Origin: Pseudomonas palleroniana
GTDB taxonomy: Bacteria > Pseudomonadota > Gammaproteobacteria > Pseudomonadales > Pseudomonadaceae
Assembly (NCBI RefSeq): GCF_003031675.1
Contig: NZ_PYWX01000003.1
Coordinates: 84,152-148,151 of the forward strand
DNA: 64,000 nucleotides
Direction: 5' to 3'
Under the pieces are notes generated by a model. It worked only from the letters and a program-made list of their open reading frames with translations. It was not told where the DNA came from and did no database searches. Numbering within the stretch: the first letter of the stretch is position 1; every line of letters begins with the position of its first letter. Positions 56,570-64,000 of this stretch are shown piece after piece. The position numbers and the translations under genes were made by a program.

Positions 56570-56872
56570 ATGACGCAAGAACCTAGCACCCTCTATGCCA
56601 AGCTGCTCGGTGAAACCGCCGAAATTTCCTGGAAGGAGCTTGAACCGTTCTTTGCCAAGGGTGCCCTATTGTGGGTCGATGCCGGCCTGGATTTGATCGA
56701 GGCCGCCGAGGCGATGGCTGAGGATAACCGCGAAAAAGTCGCCGCGTGGCTGGCTGCGGGGAGTCTGGGCGAGGTGTCTGCGACGCGGGCATTGGACTTG
56801 GTTACACGTGATCCGAGCCTGTGGGCGGTCGTGGTTTCGCCATGGATTCTGATCCAGGAAAGGGCGGCTTAA
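56570..56872 (+). CDS. DUF2288 family protein
   Basis: This 100-residue, acidic, helical protein (MTQEPSTLYAKLLGETAEIS, WKELEPFFAKGALLWVDAGL, DLIEAAEAMAEDN) matches DUF2288, whose function is unknown. No signal peptide or metal motif is visible. The ATG at 56570 was preferred over far upstream starts because the extension is unlike the family. It is convergent with the tubulin-like gene; they may be unrelated. Confidence 0.85.
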   Translation: MTQEPSTLYAKLLGETAEISWKELEPFFAKGALLWVDAGLDLIEAAEAMAEDNREKVAAWLAAGSLGEVSATRALDLVTRDPSLWAVVVSPWILIQERAA

Positions 56873-56878
56873 GAAAGT

Positions 56879-56905
56879 TGCGCACAAAAAAGGTGCATGT
56901 TTTTT
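56879..56905 (+). terminator. Weak terminator after the DUF2288 gene
   Basis: TGCGCAC, AAAAAAG, GTGCATG then TTTTTT form an imperfect short stem with a six-T run, 7 nt past the stop. Confidence 0.4.
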
Positions 56906-57060
56906 CGCGGGTGGAGTGTGTATCCGGGTAACCGCTGACACGGTGATGGCATCTTGCCGTAGAGAAAGGTCACAGGTGAGGGTGACGTAAACGTCACGGG
57001 AACAGTTTTGTCGGTGGCTGAGTGCCTGATGAATTGTTTCAGAAGATGAGCAAATCGTAT

Positions 57061-57086
57061 GGGGAAGGGAGCAAGCTCCCCTCCCC
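57061..57086. repeat. Single REP-like hairpin at the 3' end of the tubulin-like gene
   Basis: GGGGAAGGGAGC-AA-GCTCCCCTCCCC is a 12-bp hairpin with one mismatch. It shares GGGAGCAAGC and CTCCC blocks with class A REP arms, so it may be a degenerate single REP. It lies 8 nt past the minus-strand stop and could protect or end that transcript. Confidence 0.6.
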
Positions 57087-57094
57087 ATAAAAGC

Positions 57095-59290
57095 CTACCC
57101 CGTCTTGCCGGTATGGTTGTTCAGCGAAATAACCTTGGTCTTGCCAATCCGGTGGCGGTAAATCTCACGCAGGTACTTGATCGCCTTATTCACGCAGTCG
57201 CGTGACAGACGAATGTCGTTGATCGAGACGAACTTCTCCTTGTCGTTGATCAACTCGCGGTACTTCTTCTCATACATCGGCTTGATCGCATACCAGTTGG
57301 TATCGAGGATCTTCGCTGGGTTCTCGAACTCGTTGAGCAGTTCGTCCATGCGGTCTTCGTCGAAGTCTTCATGAATGATGAAGTCCAGGATCGAGTTGTC
57401 CAGCGTGTCATCGAAGCGGTACGGATTGCGCGCAAAGCAGCGCTTGATAAACGCGACGATCAACGTCAGGAAATCATCCGACAGACACGGGCTCTTGGCG
57501 ATCAGTGTGGTCAGCGACAGGTTGGCCGACGCGCCGATCACCAACGCATAGCGCTTGAGCGTGGTGTTGGGAAACAGGCTGTTGAGGTGGGTCTTGAGCC
57601 GGTTCAGGTCCATGTAGGACAGCTTGTAATCCTTGGGCAGCGAGACGATGGAGACCACCGACGAGCAGTTCTTGAAGAAGTGCAGGTCATGCAGCGCCGC
57701 CGCGTCATAACCGGAGTTCTTGTATTGCTCCAGCGACGCCTTGTAGCGCTTGGACTCGATGGGCAGCAGGCTGATGCCTTCGATAGCCTGGGTGACCTTG
57801 TTGAAGTGCGGCAGGTCAATGGAGCGGAAGAACAGGTCGTCGATGTTCAGGCGCTGGGGCTCTTTGTCGAACACCTTGAACTTGTCGTTCGACGGCGCCG
57901 GGGTTTCCGGTACCACGGATTCGGCATAGGCAATCGCCACCGGGCCGGCCAGGCTCATGAACAGGTCGTTGGCATCCAGGCGAATGGTTTCGCCGATGTC
58001 GATGCCCGCGCGCCGGAAGTAATTCTGGTCATAGTCCGTGGTCACCGCCTGGGCGGTGAGAATGTTGAAGATCTGTTGGGAAATGTATTGGTTGGCATGT
58101 TTTTCCATGGCATTGACATCAATGTTCTGGATATTGCCGTCGTCGCTCTCTTCGGCGTAACGCATGATGTCGTTGGAGATCAGCATCATCGCGTTCCAGG
58201 GGCGGATGCGACCTTTCACACTGGCTTCGCTGCTGTCTTCATTGGCGAAGTTGTACGAGAAATCCCATTCCTCTGACAGATACTTGCACAACAGCCGACC
58301 GGCGTTGATATGCAGGGCTTCGGACATTTCGCTGCGGTGGTCGGAGATATTCGGCAGCACGCAGATGCCACTGGTGAAGATCGGCTCGAACACAAACGCA
58401 TGGCCACTCTTGCTGTCGTGTTCGTCGGCGGGCTTGGTGTCGAACGTCTTGTTCATGTACGAGTGCTGCTGGGCCAGGCCGAACTCTGAAGCCATGCCTG
58501 AACCGGTACCGCCGCCGGCGCTGAAGATCGAGAAATACAGGCGCGACTGGTTGGCCTTGATGCCGCAGGAGTCGATCAAGTACGAGTGAATCATCTTCCA
58601 GTCGGGGCTGGAGAAACGCTGGGTGTCTTTGTTGAGGATGATCTTGGCCAGGTACTGGCCCAGGATGGGCGCGTTACCGGCGCCACCGGCATGGACTTCC
58701 GACAGGTCCATGATTTTCATCTTGCTGTAGTCGCGCAGGAAGCCGCTTTTTTCACCCTTGCGCGAGAAGCGGATGCGCCCGGCGATGTCCTTGTCCAGAT
58801 CGCCCAGCATCACCAGGGGTTCCACCAGGAACACCGGCTTGGTGCTCTTGCCGCCGCCCAGGCGCAGGTTGTTGCGAATCCATTGGGTCGGGCTGTAGCC
58901 CTTGTCCAGAGGGCTCTTTTTGAACTGAGGCTTATCCTCGGTACTGAACTCATTCAGGTAGAACTTGCGCGCGTTGTACACCAGCTCCGCCACGTCCAAG
59001 GCAATATTGGAGCCGCAGCGGCCCAGGCCGATCAGGCACACCGACGGGAATTCCTGCTCATGGCCCGAGGCACCGTCACCTTCCAGCTGGGGCGGGCGCG
59101 GGAACACCATGTCGCGCAGGCCGTCGAGGTTGTCGAGGATGCGGTCGGTATTGGTCTCGGTGAAGTACAAGTATTGCTGGGTGGCCAGCGGGCGGGCAGT
59201 GTTCAATGGTTTATAACCGGCGGCTTTTTGCGCAGGCGTTGTCGGCAACTCGTCGGGGACCACGGTGGCGGAGCTGTTTTTGGAAGTCAT
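57095..59290 (-). CDS. Divergent tubulin/FtsZ-superfamily GTPase-like protein
   Basis: This 731-residue protein carries a recognisable set of FtsZ/tubulin motifs: GLGRCGSN (88-95) for the T1 loop, a Gly-rich VHAGGAGNAP (199-208), SAGGGTGSGMA (257-267) matching the tubulin signature, ISNDIM (371-376), and a T7-like LDANDLFMSL (438-447) with acidic residues. Together they suggest GTP binding and filament-type hydrolysis. The first 80 residues and about 270 C-terminal residues match nothing I know. It is monocistronic. FtsZ proper lies elsewhere in Pseudomonas. The ATG at 59290 (MTSKNSSATV) was chosen over one 10 codons upstream. Function is unknown. Confidence 0.8.
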   Translation of the reverse strand: MTSKNSSATVVPDELPTTPAQKAAGYKPLNTARPLATQQYLYFTETNTDRILDNLDGLRDMVFPRPPQLEGDGASGHEQEFPSVCLIGLGRCGSNIALDVAELVYNARKFYLNEFSTEDKPQFKKSPLDKGYSPTQWIRNNLRLGGGKSTKPVFLVEPLVMLGDLDKDIAGRIRFSRKGEKSGFLRDYSKMKIMDLSEVHAGGAGNAPILGQYLAKIILNKDTQRFSSPDWKMIHSYLIDSCGIKANQSRLYFSIFSAGGGTGSGMASEFGLAQQHSYMNKTFDTKPADEHDSKSGHAFVFEPIFTSGICVLPNISDHRSEMSEALHINAGRLLCKYLSEEWDFSYNFANEDSSEASVKGRIRPWNAMMLISNDIMRYAEESDDGNIQNIDVNAMEKHANQYISQQIFNILTAQAVTTDYDQNYFRRAGIDIGETIRLDANDLFMSLAGPVAIAYAESVVPETPAPSNDKFKVFDKEPQRLNIDDLFFRSIDLPHFNKVTQAIEGISLLPIESKRYKASLEQYKNSGYDAAALHDLHFFKNCSSVVSIVSLPKDYKLSYMDLNRLKTHLNSLFPNTTLKRYALVIGASANLSLTTLIAKSPCLSDDFLTLIVAFIKRCFARNPYRFDDTLDNSILDFIIHEDFDEDRMDELLNEFENPAKILDTNWYAIKPMYEKKYRELINDKEKFVSINDIRLSRDCVNKAIKYLREIYRHRIGKTKVISLNNHTGKTG

Positions 59291-59386
59291 TGGGCGCCAT
59301 GTACCTGGACGGATGGCCAAAAAAATCGGGGAGCCATCACTGAATGAAAGTTCGCGACTTTACAGTGCGTCTGAGTCCGGGGCGGC

Positions 59387-59399
59387 TGGGTTTAACCCA
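59387..59399. promoter_or_regulatory. Palindrome upstream of the tubulin-like gene
   Basis: TGGGTT-T-AACCCA is an odd palindrome about 97 nt upstream of the start codon, in the 203-nt gap that must hold this gene's promoter. It is a candidate operator only. Confidence 0.3.
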
Positions 59400-59493
59400 A
59401 GTGTTTACAGGGGAATTCCGGCCGGACTCTGATGAATCGGCCGTTCGTCGGCGTTCTTTAACCAAATGATGGCGAAATGCCAAAGAATCGGCG

Positions 59494-61773
59494 TCAGCGA
59501 ATTGGCCTTACGACAGAGGGGGAGCCATTACGCTCCGGGGTGGGTTCCTTGGGCAGCGGGGCCTCCTTATGGCCTTCCCCGTTGATCAGGTTGAGCGGGT
59601 TGCGCATCTGGATGCCCTGCATCACACCGATGATGTCACTGGCGGGCACTGCCGGGCTGAGCAAATAGCCTTGAATGAAATCACAGCCATGCTTGAGCAG
59701 TAGCTCGAATTGCGCCTGGGTTTCCACGCCTTCGGTCACCACCTGCAGGTGCAGGGTATGAGCCATGCCGATAATCACCTGGACGATCTCGATATCGGCG
59801 GTGGATTTGGGAATGTCCTGGATAAACGAGCGGTCGATCTTCAAGGTGTTCAATGGCAGGCGCTTGAGGTAGGCCAGGGATGAGTAGCCGGTGCCGAAGT
59901 CATCGATGGCCAGGGAGACACCCAATGCCCGAATCTGCCGCAACAGCGCTAGGGTGCTGCTGATATTGCCCATCAGCGCGTTCTCGGTGACCTCCAGTTC
60001 CAGGCGGTTGGCGGCAACCCCGGCGAAGCGCAGGGCGGCTTCGATTTCATCGGCCAATTCATCTCGGGCCAGGTTCAAGGCCGAGCAGTTCACGGCCATG
60101 GTCAGTCCGGAGTAGCCGCGGTCGGACAACAAGCTCAGGTCGTGACAGGCTTGGCGCAGCACCCAGTGATCCAGTTCGGCAATCAGCCCGTTGCTTTCGG
60201 CGATTTCGATAAAACGGTCCGGCGCCAGCAGCCCATGTTGCGGATGCTGCCAGCGTACCAGGGCTTCCAGGCGGGTGACCTTGCCGAGCTTCATGTCGAA
60301 GATCGGCTGGTAAAACAGTACCAGTTCGTTGCGCGCACGCAGCGCCGTACGTAGCTCTTCTTCCAGTTGCAGCTCGAGGAAAGCACGGGTTTTCAGGTTG
60401 GAGCTGAAGAAGCTCAGGTTATTGCGCCCGTTGTCCTTGGATTGGTACAGCGCCAGGTCGGCGGTTTTCAGCAGCTCTTCGCAGGTCAGGCCGTCATCGG
60501 GAAACACACTGATGCCGATGCTGGTGGTCATCACCATACGTCGACCGGCCAGCTCGATCGGATCTTTCATCCTCTGCATGATGCGTTGGGCCATGTGGCG
60601 CGCTTCATCGCGGTGGTGGATGCTGATCAGGATGCAGAACTCATCGCCACCAAAGCGCGCGACCACATCTTCATGGCTGCGCACGGAGCTCTTGATATGC
60701 CCGGCCAGTACTCTGAGCAACTGGTCGCCGGCGTCATGTCCCAGGCTGTCGTTGATTCGCTTGAAGTGGTCGATATCGAGAAAGATCATCGCCATCATGC
60801 CTTTGTTGGCGGTTTTTTCTGCGACTTTCTCCGCAAAGATCTGGTTGAACCCACGGCGGTTGAGCAGGCTGGTCAGTGCGTCGAAATGTGCGACTTGTTG
60901 CAGCGACGCACGTGCCTGGTCCAGTTCACTGAGCAGTGCGTTGACTCGGCGCAGGTCGCGCTCCTTTTGCTGCAGTTTCTTGTCGGCCAAGGCCGCGCTG
61001 ATGCTGCTGCCGATCACCAGTAGCGTAATCACCGCTACCGACAGGCCCAGTTGAATCGGGTTGTGGTCCAGCGCTAACGACAGGTCGGCCCCCGTGGGCA
61101 CGACCATCTGCATGGCGGCCATGCCGGTGAAGTGCATGCTCAGAATGCCGGCGCCCAGCACCAGGCTGGCGGCGTACTTGAGCAGTTGATGAAATACCCC
61201 GGTGCCGGTGCGCAGGTAGCTGGACAGTAACAGCGCAGCGAGGCTGGCGCCGATGGCGATCGCCACCGACGTAATGAGCAAGCCCGATTCGAAGTACATC
61301 ACGGCTTGGGAACGCATGGCCGACATGCCGACATAATGCATCAGCGCGATGCCGAGCCCCATCCAGGCCGACGCCAGGAGGTATTGATGGAACCGCAGGT
61401 GCGGATGACTGAGGGTTTGCATGGCGAACAGCGAAGCGATCAGGGCGATCACCAGCGAAACGAACGTGAGGATCAATTCGTAATGAATAGCGATTGGGGC
61501 CTGGAAAGCCAGCATGCTGATGAAGTGAGTCGACCAGATGCCGCCCGCCAGGCACCCGGCACCCAGCCAGCGCCAGTGTTTACGGGCGGTGGGGTCTTCC
61601 ACATGGCCGACTCGCTCGGCCATATCCAGCGTGCCGAACCCGGCCGCGCAAGCGACCAGGTAAGCCAGCAGCACCAGAAAGGGGTTATGACTGCAATTGA
61701 GTAATAAATGCCCTTTTTCTGGAAGCTCGGTGAAAAAGTGCATCCCAAGCCATTCCATAGCATGCCCCGTCAT
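59494..61773 (-). CDS. MHYT-GGDEF-EAL membrane protein (cyclic di-GMP turnover)
   Basis: This 759-residue protein has an N-terminal MHYT sensor of seven helices with repeated motifs (THFISM, MHYVGM, MHFTGM) that may bind copper or sense gases. A GGDEF domain follows with intact RFGGDEF, then an EAL domain with intact LEALVRW and a DDFGTGYSSL loop. Both enzymatic signatures are intact, so it could make or break cyclic di-GMP; which activity dominates is not readable. Such proteins control biofilm and motility. It appears monocistronic. Confidence 0.94.
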   Translation of the reverse strand: MTGHAMEWLGMHFFTELPEKGHLLLNCSHNPFLVLLAYLVACAAGFGTLDMAERVGHVEDPTARKHWRWLGAGCLAGGIWSTHFISMLAFQAPIAIHYELILTFVSLVIALIASLFAMQTLSHPHLRFHQYLLASAWMGLGIALMHYVGMSAMRSQAVMYFESGLLITSVAIAIGASLAALLLSSYLRTGTGVFHQLLKYAASLVLGAGILSMHFTGMAAMQMVVPTGADLSLALDHNPIQLGLSVAVITLLVIGSSISAALADKKLQQKERDLRRVNALLSELDQARASLQQVAHFDALTSLLNRRGFNQIFAEKVAEKTANKGMMAMIFLDIDHFKRINDSLGHDAGDQLLRVLAGHIKSSVRSHEDVVARFGGDEFCILISIHHRDEARHMAQRIMQRMKDPIELAGRRMVMTTSIGISVFPDDGLTCEELLKTADLALYQSKDNGRNNLSFFSSNLKTRAFLELQLEEELRTALRARNELVLFYQPIFDMKLGKVTRLEALVRWQHPQHGLLAPDRFIEIAESNGLIAELDHWVLRQACHDLSLLSDRGYSGLTMAVNCSALNLARDELADEIEAALRFAGVAANRLELEVTENALMGNISSTLALLRQIRALGVSLAIDDFGTGYSSLAYLKRLPLNTLKIDRSFIQDIPKSTADIEIVQVIIGMAHTLHLQVVTEGVETQAQFELLLKHGCDFIQGYLLSPAVPASDIIGVMQGIQMRNPLNLINGEGHKEAPLPKEPTPERNGSPSVVRPIR

Positions 61774-61896
61774 AGAGTCACGTCACAGCCTGAGGCGATG
61801 ACCTATGAAGGCGAGTATAGAAGCTTCGCGGGATTCATCATGGATAATGGCACTTTGCTTTGAACTTTTTTCGCATGGTGCCCATAGCGTTTGATG

Positions 61897-62271
61897 CTAA
61901 GCGCTGATCGGCAATTCCCGCGCGACAGGTGCTTCCAGTGGAGCCAGGCCGAACGCTGCACGTGCGGCGTCGCAGTCGACATTGTGTTCACCCTGGCTCC
62001 ACGATGCGTCGAACTCACGGCACGGGCTCGAGCGCTGCTCGTAAATCGTGCAGCGGGTCTCTTTGCCCACTTCGCCCTCGAGGCTGCAGCAGCGTGCGGG
62101 TTTCTGGTCTGTACCGATCATCGCCACGCGGGTGGGGTTGATCTGTACCACCAGGTCATCGGGTACCGTGCCGCCGGAGGAGGCGCACTCACCCCAGAAG
62201 AAAGACACACGAAAGTATGAACAGCAGGCACCGCAATTCAGACACGGACTGGCTTCGGACATGGGCGTCAT
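61897..62271 (-). CDS. YkgJ-family cysteine-cluster protein
   Basis: This 124-residue protein has CLNCGACCSYF near the N-terminus and further cysteines in ARCCSLEGEVGKETRCTIYEQRSSPCREF (in part). These match the YkgJ/CxxCxxCC family, proposed to bind zinc or an iron-sulfur cluster. The start may also be at 62262 (MSEASPCLNCG), which looks more like family members. Function is unknown. It is divergent from the MFS gene across 244 nt without another clear gene. Confidence 0.85.
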   Translation of the reverse strand: MTPMSEASPCLNCGACCSYFRVSFFWGECASSGGTVPDDLVVQINPTRVAMIGTDQKPARCCSLEGEVGKETRCTIYEQRSSPCREFDASWSQGEHNVDCDAARAAFGLAPLEAPVARELPISA

Positions 62272-62515
62272 CGATAAGAAAAGTAGAAGTAGGGTATTTC
62301 GGAAGGCTCGCCATTCTATCCGGGCCGTAGCCGTTGGGAAGAGGGGGGCGCACTTATATTTTGTGTAGGCAAAGTCCCATTGCGACGGGCGAAATCATGC
62401 CCTATCAGCTTTACGAATCATTACAGACAACCACCGCCAGCCTGACTATGTTGCAGGTACCTGAGCAGGATGCACCGGACATCGCAGCTCTTATAACAAT
62501 AAAAGAGACGGACCC

Positions 62516-63865
62516 ATGCAGAACTCGACCCAAGCGGCGAATGCCTGGCGCATTCTGTTCCTGCTGTTCCTGGCCAACCTGTTCAACTTCTTCGACCGTA
62601 CGATTCCCGCGATCATCATCGAGCCGATCCGCATGGAGTGGCATCTGAGCGACTTCCAGCTCGGTATCATCGGCACGGCCTTCACTATCGTCTATGCGAT
62701 TGCCGGCTTGCCGTTGGGGCGCATGGCCGATACCGGTTCACGCAGCAAACTGATGGGCTGGGGCCTGTTTGCCTGGAGCGGGCTCACCGCCATCAATGGC
62801 ATGGTTGGCAGTTTCTGGAGCTTCCTGCTGGTACGCATGGGGATCGGCATCGGCGAAGCCAGCTACGCGCCGGCGGCCAACTCGCTGATTGGCGATCTGT
62901 TTCCAGCGCACCGCCGGGCACGGGCCATGGGCATTTTCATGCTGGGCCTGCCATTGGGCCTGGTGCTGGCGTTTTTCACCATTGGCGCGATGGTCAAGGC
63001 TTTTGACAGCTGGCGCGCACCGTTCTTCATAGCCGCCGTGCCGGGGCTGATCCTGGCGATATTCATGTTCTATATCAAGGAACCTGAACGCGGCGCGGCG
63101 GAAACCGTAAAGGTCTCTCAAGAGCGCGTCGACCGCCCGATCCGTCGCGTGCTGGCGGTGCCGACTTTCCTGTGGCTGGTGCTGGCCGGGCTGTGTTTCA
63201 ACTTCGCCACCTATGCCTGCAACTCGTTCCTGGTGCCCATGCTGCAGCGCTACTTCCTCATGCCATTGCAGGAGGCGGCCGTGGCTACCGGGGTGATCGT
63301 CGGCCTGACCGGCCTGGTGGGCTTGACCTTGGGCGGCTGGATTGCCGACAAGATCCATCAGCGGGTCGCCAATGGCCGTCTGTTGTTTGCCGCGTGCAGC
63401 CTGATCATTTCCACGGTGACCACCGCCTGGGCCTTGCATGCCGGGCGAATCGAGATCGGTGTGTTTGTCGCCCTGTTCAGTGTCGGCTGGCTGTTCGCCT
63501 ATAACTTCTACACCTGTGTGTACACCGCGATTCAGGATGTGGTCGAGCCGCGTCTGCGGGCGACGGCGATGGCGTTGTTCTTTGCCGGCTTGTACCTGCT
63601 GGGAGGGGGCATGGGGCCGATCGTGGTGGGCGGCCTGTCGGACCATTTCGCCCATTCGGCCATGTACGAGGCGGGAGCTGAGCAAATGACCGAAGCTTAC
63701 AAAGCGGTGGGGTTGCATGACGCCATGTACCTGATCCCGGTGGCGCTGTTCTTGACCATGCTGTTTCTGTTCCAGGCGTCACGCAGTTTTGTGCGGGATG
63801 CCAAGCGGATGAAGGAAGGCTTGAGTGCGGTTGAGGTGCCGGCTTCGGCAGCAACGGCCTTGTAG
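62516..63865 (+). CDS. MFS transporter (Spinster-like group)
   Basis: This 449-residue inner-membrane protein has twelve predicted helices. Loop 2-3 motif A appears as GRMADTGSRSKLMGWG, helix 4 as LLVRMGIGIGEASYAPAANS, which is typical of Spinster-like and related carriers, and the helix 8-9 loop as GGWIADKIHQR. The substrate is unknown. RBS AGAGACGGA precedes the ATG. The stop TAG is formed by a REPIN edge (TTG TAG TGA). Confidence 0.88.
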   Translation: MQNSTQAANAWRILFLLFLANLFNFFDRTIPAIIIEPIRMEWHLSDFQLGIIGTAFTIVYAIAGLPLGRMADTGSRSKLMGWGLFAWSGLTAINGMVGSFWSFLLVRMGIGIGEASYAPAANSLIGDLFPAHRRARAMGIFMLGLPLGLVLAFFTIGAMVKAFDSWRAPFFIAAVPGLILAIFMFYIKEPERGAAETVKVSQERVDRPIRRVLAVPTFLWLVLAGLCFNFATYACNSFLVPMLQRYFLMPLQEAAVATGVIVGLTGLVGLTLGGWIADKIHQRVANGRLLFAACSLIISTVTTAWALHAGRIEIGVFVALFSVGWLFAYNFYTCVYTAIQDVVEPRLRATAMALFFAGLYLLGGGMGPIVVGGLSDHFAHSAMYEAGAEQMTEAYKAVGLHDAMYLIPVALFLTMLFLFQASRSFVRDAKRMKEGLSAVEVPASAATAL

Positions 63866-63993
63866 TGAGCGGGCTTGCCCCGCGCTGGGTGGCGCAGCCG
63901 CCCCAACAAAGACACCGCGGTATTTCAGGAGGACCGAGGTGCCTGGGTTTGGGGCGGCTGCGCCACCCAGCGCGGGACAAGCCCGCTCACTAC
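63862..63993. repeat. REPIN class B, copy 3
   Basis: GTAGTGAGCGGGCTTGCC at the left and CAAGCCCGCTCACTAC at the right form the pair, with inner arms GGCGCAGCCGCC and GGCGGCTGCGCC. The left edge overlaps the MFS gene stop. Seven bases remain to the window edge. Confidence 0.9.
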
Positions 63994-64000
63994 AGATGAT

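Noticed and set aside
62334..62648. 104-residue open frame between YkgJ and the MFS gene
   Set aside because: It overlaps the MFS start region in another frame, has no clear ribosome binding site and no recognisable domain.

Overview
The window looks like a chromosomal segment of a Pseudomonas of the P. fluorescens group. The evidence is GC-rich DNA with strong third-position GC bias, nlpD-rpoS gene order, an aot arginine/ornithine transport operon, a bra/liv-type branched-chain amino acid operon, quiP, and many REP doublets (REPINs) of two sequence classes. I assign this from recalled family and synteny features, not from a search. I see no rRNA, tRNA, CRISPR array, prophage or insertion sequence.

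Layout. 1-3.2 kb: end of nlpD, rpoS, a cold-shock protein, dcd and a small unknown gene. 3.2-13.4 kb (all minus strand): the four-gene ligase-associated DNA-repair cassette (exonuclease, ATP-dependent ligase, DEXH helicase, PdeM phosphoesterase), with the complete aotJQMOP operon sitting between ligase and helicase. 13.6-16.9 kb: a QuiP-type acylase and a YfcG-type glutathione transferase. 17-24.8 kb: an iron/siderophore uptake cluster (TonB receptor, binding protein, permease, ATPase) and a divergent OmpR/EnvZ-type two-component system. 25-29 kb: SEC-C, LEA-like, YchJ, OmpA-like, collagen-like and CopD-like genes. 29-37.6 kb: dinG, an agarase-like glycosidase, an EstB-type serine hydrolase, an OmpA-domain lipoprotein with a histone-H1-like tail, pdxH and a glycine-zipper lipoprotein. 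37.9-41.7 kb: a chemoreceptor, then a pyocin-S-domain toxin with two tandem paralogous immunity-like genes. 41.8-48.5 kb: nhaA, a PLP enzyme, a flavoprotein, a lipoprotein, an SDR gene and a divergent LysR gene. 48.5-51 kb: a bufferin (copper-binding RiPP) operon bufABC plus DoxX. 51.2-56.2 kb: livKHMGF. 56.5-59.3 kb: a DUF2288 gene and a large, divergent FtsZ/tubulin-superfamily GTPase. 59.5-64 kb: an MHYT-GGDEF-EAL protein, a YkgJ cysteine-cluster protein and an MFS transporter.

Most interesting items: (1) the 731-residue chromosomal tubulin/FtsZ-like protein, with recognisable nucleotide-binding and T7-loop motifs and an unassigned C-terminal region; (2) the DNA-repair cassette split by an amino-acid transport operon; (3) the bufferin operon; (4) the toxin with duplicated immunity genes; (5) a QuiP homologue lacking the usual active-site histidine; (6) REPINs whose ends supply the stop codons of neighbouring genes. 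Functions are inferred from motifs and recalled families; no alignment or database search was possible.
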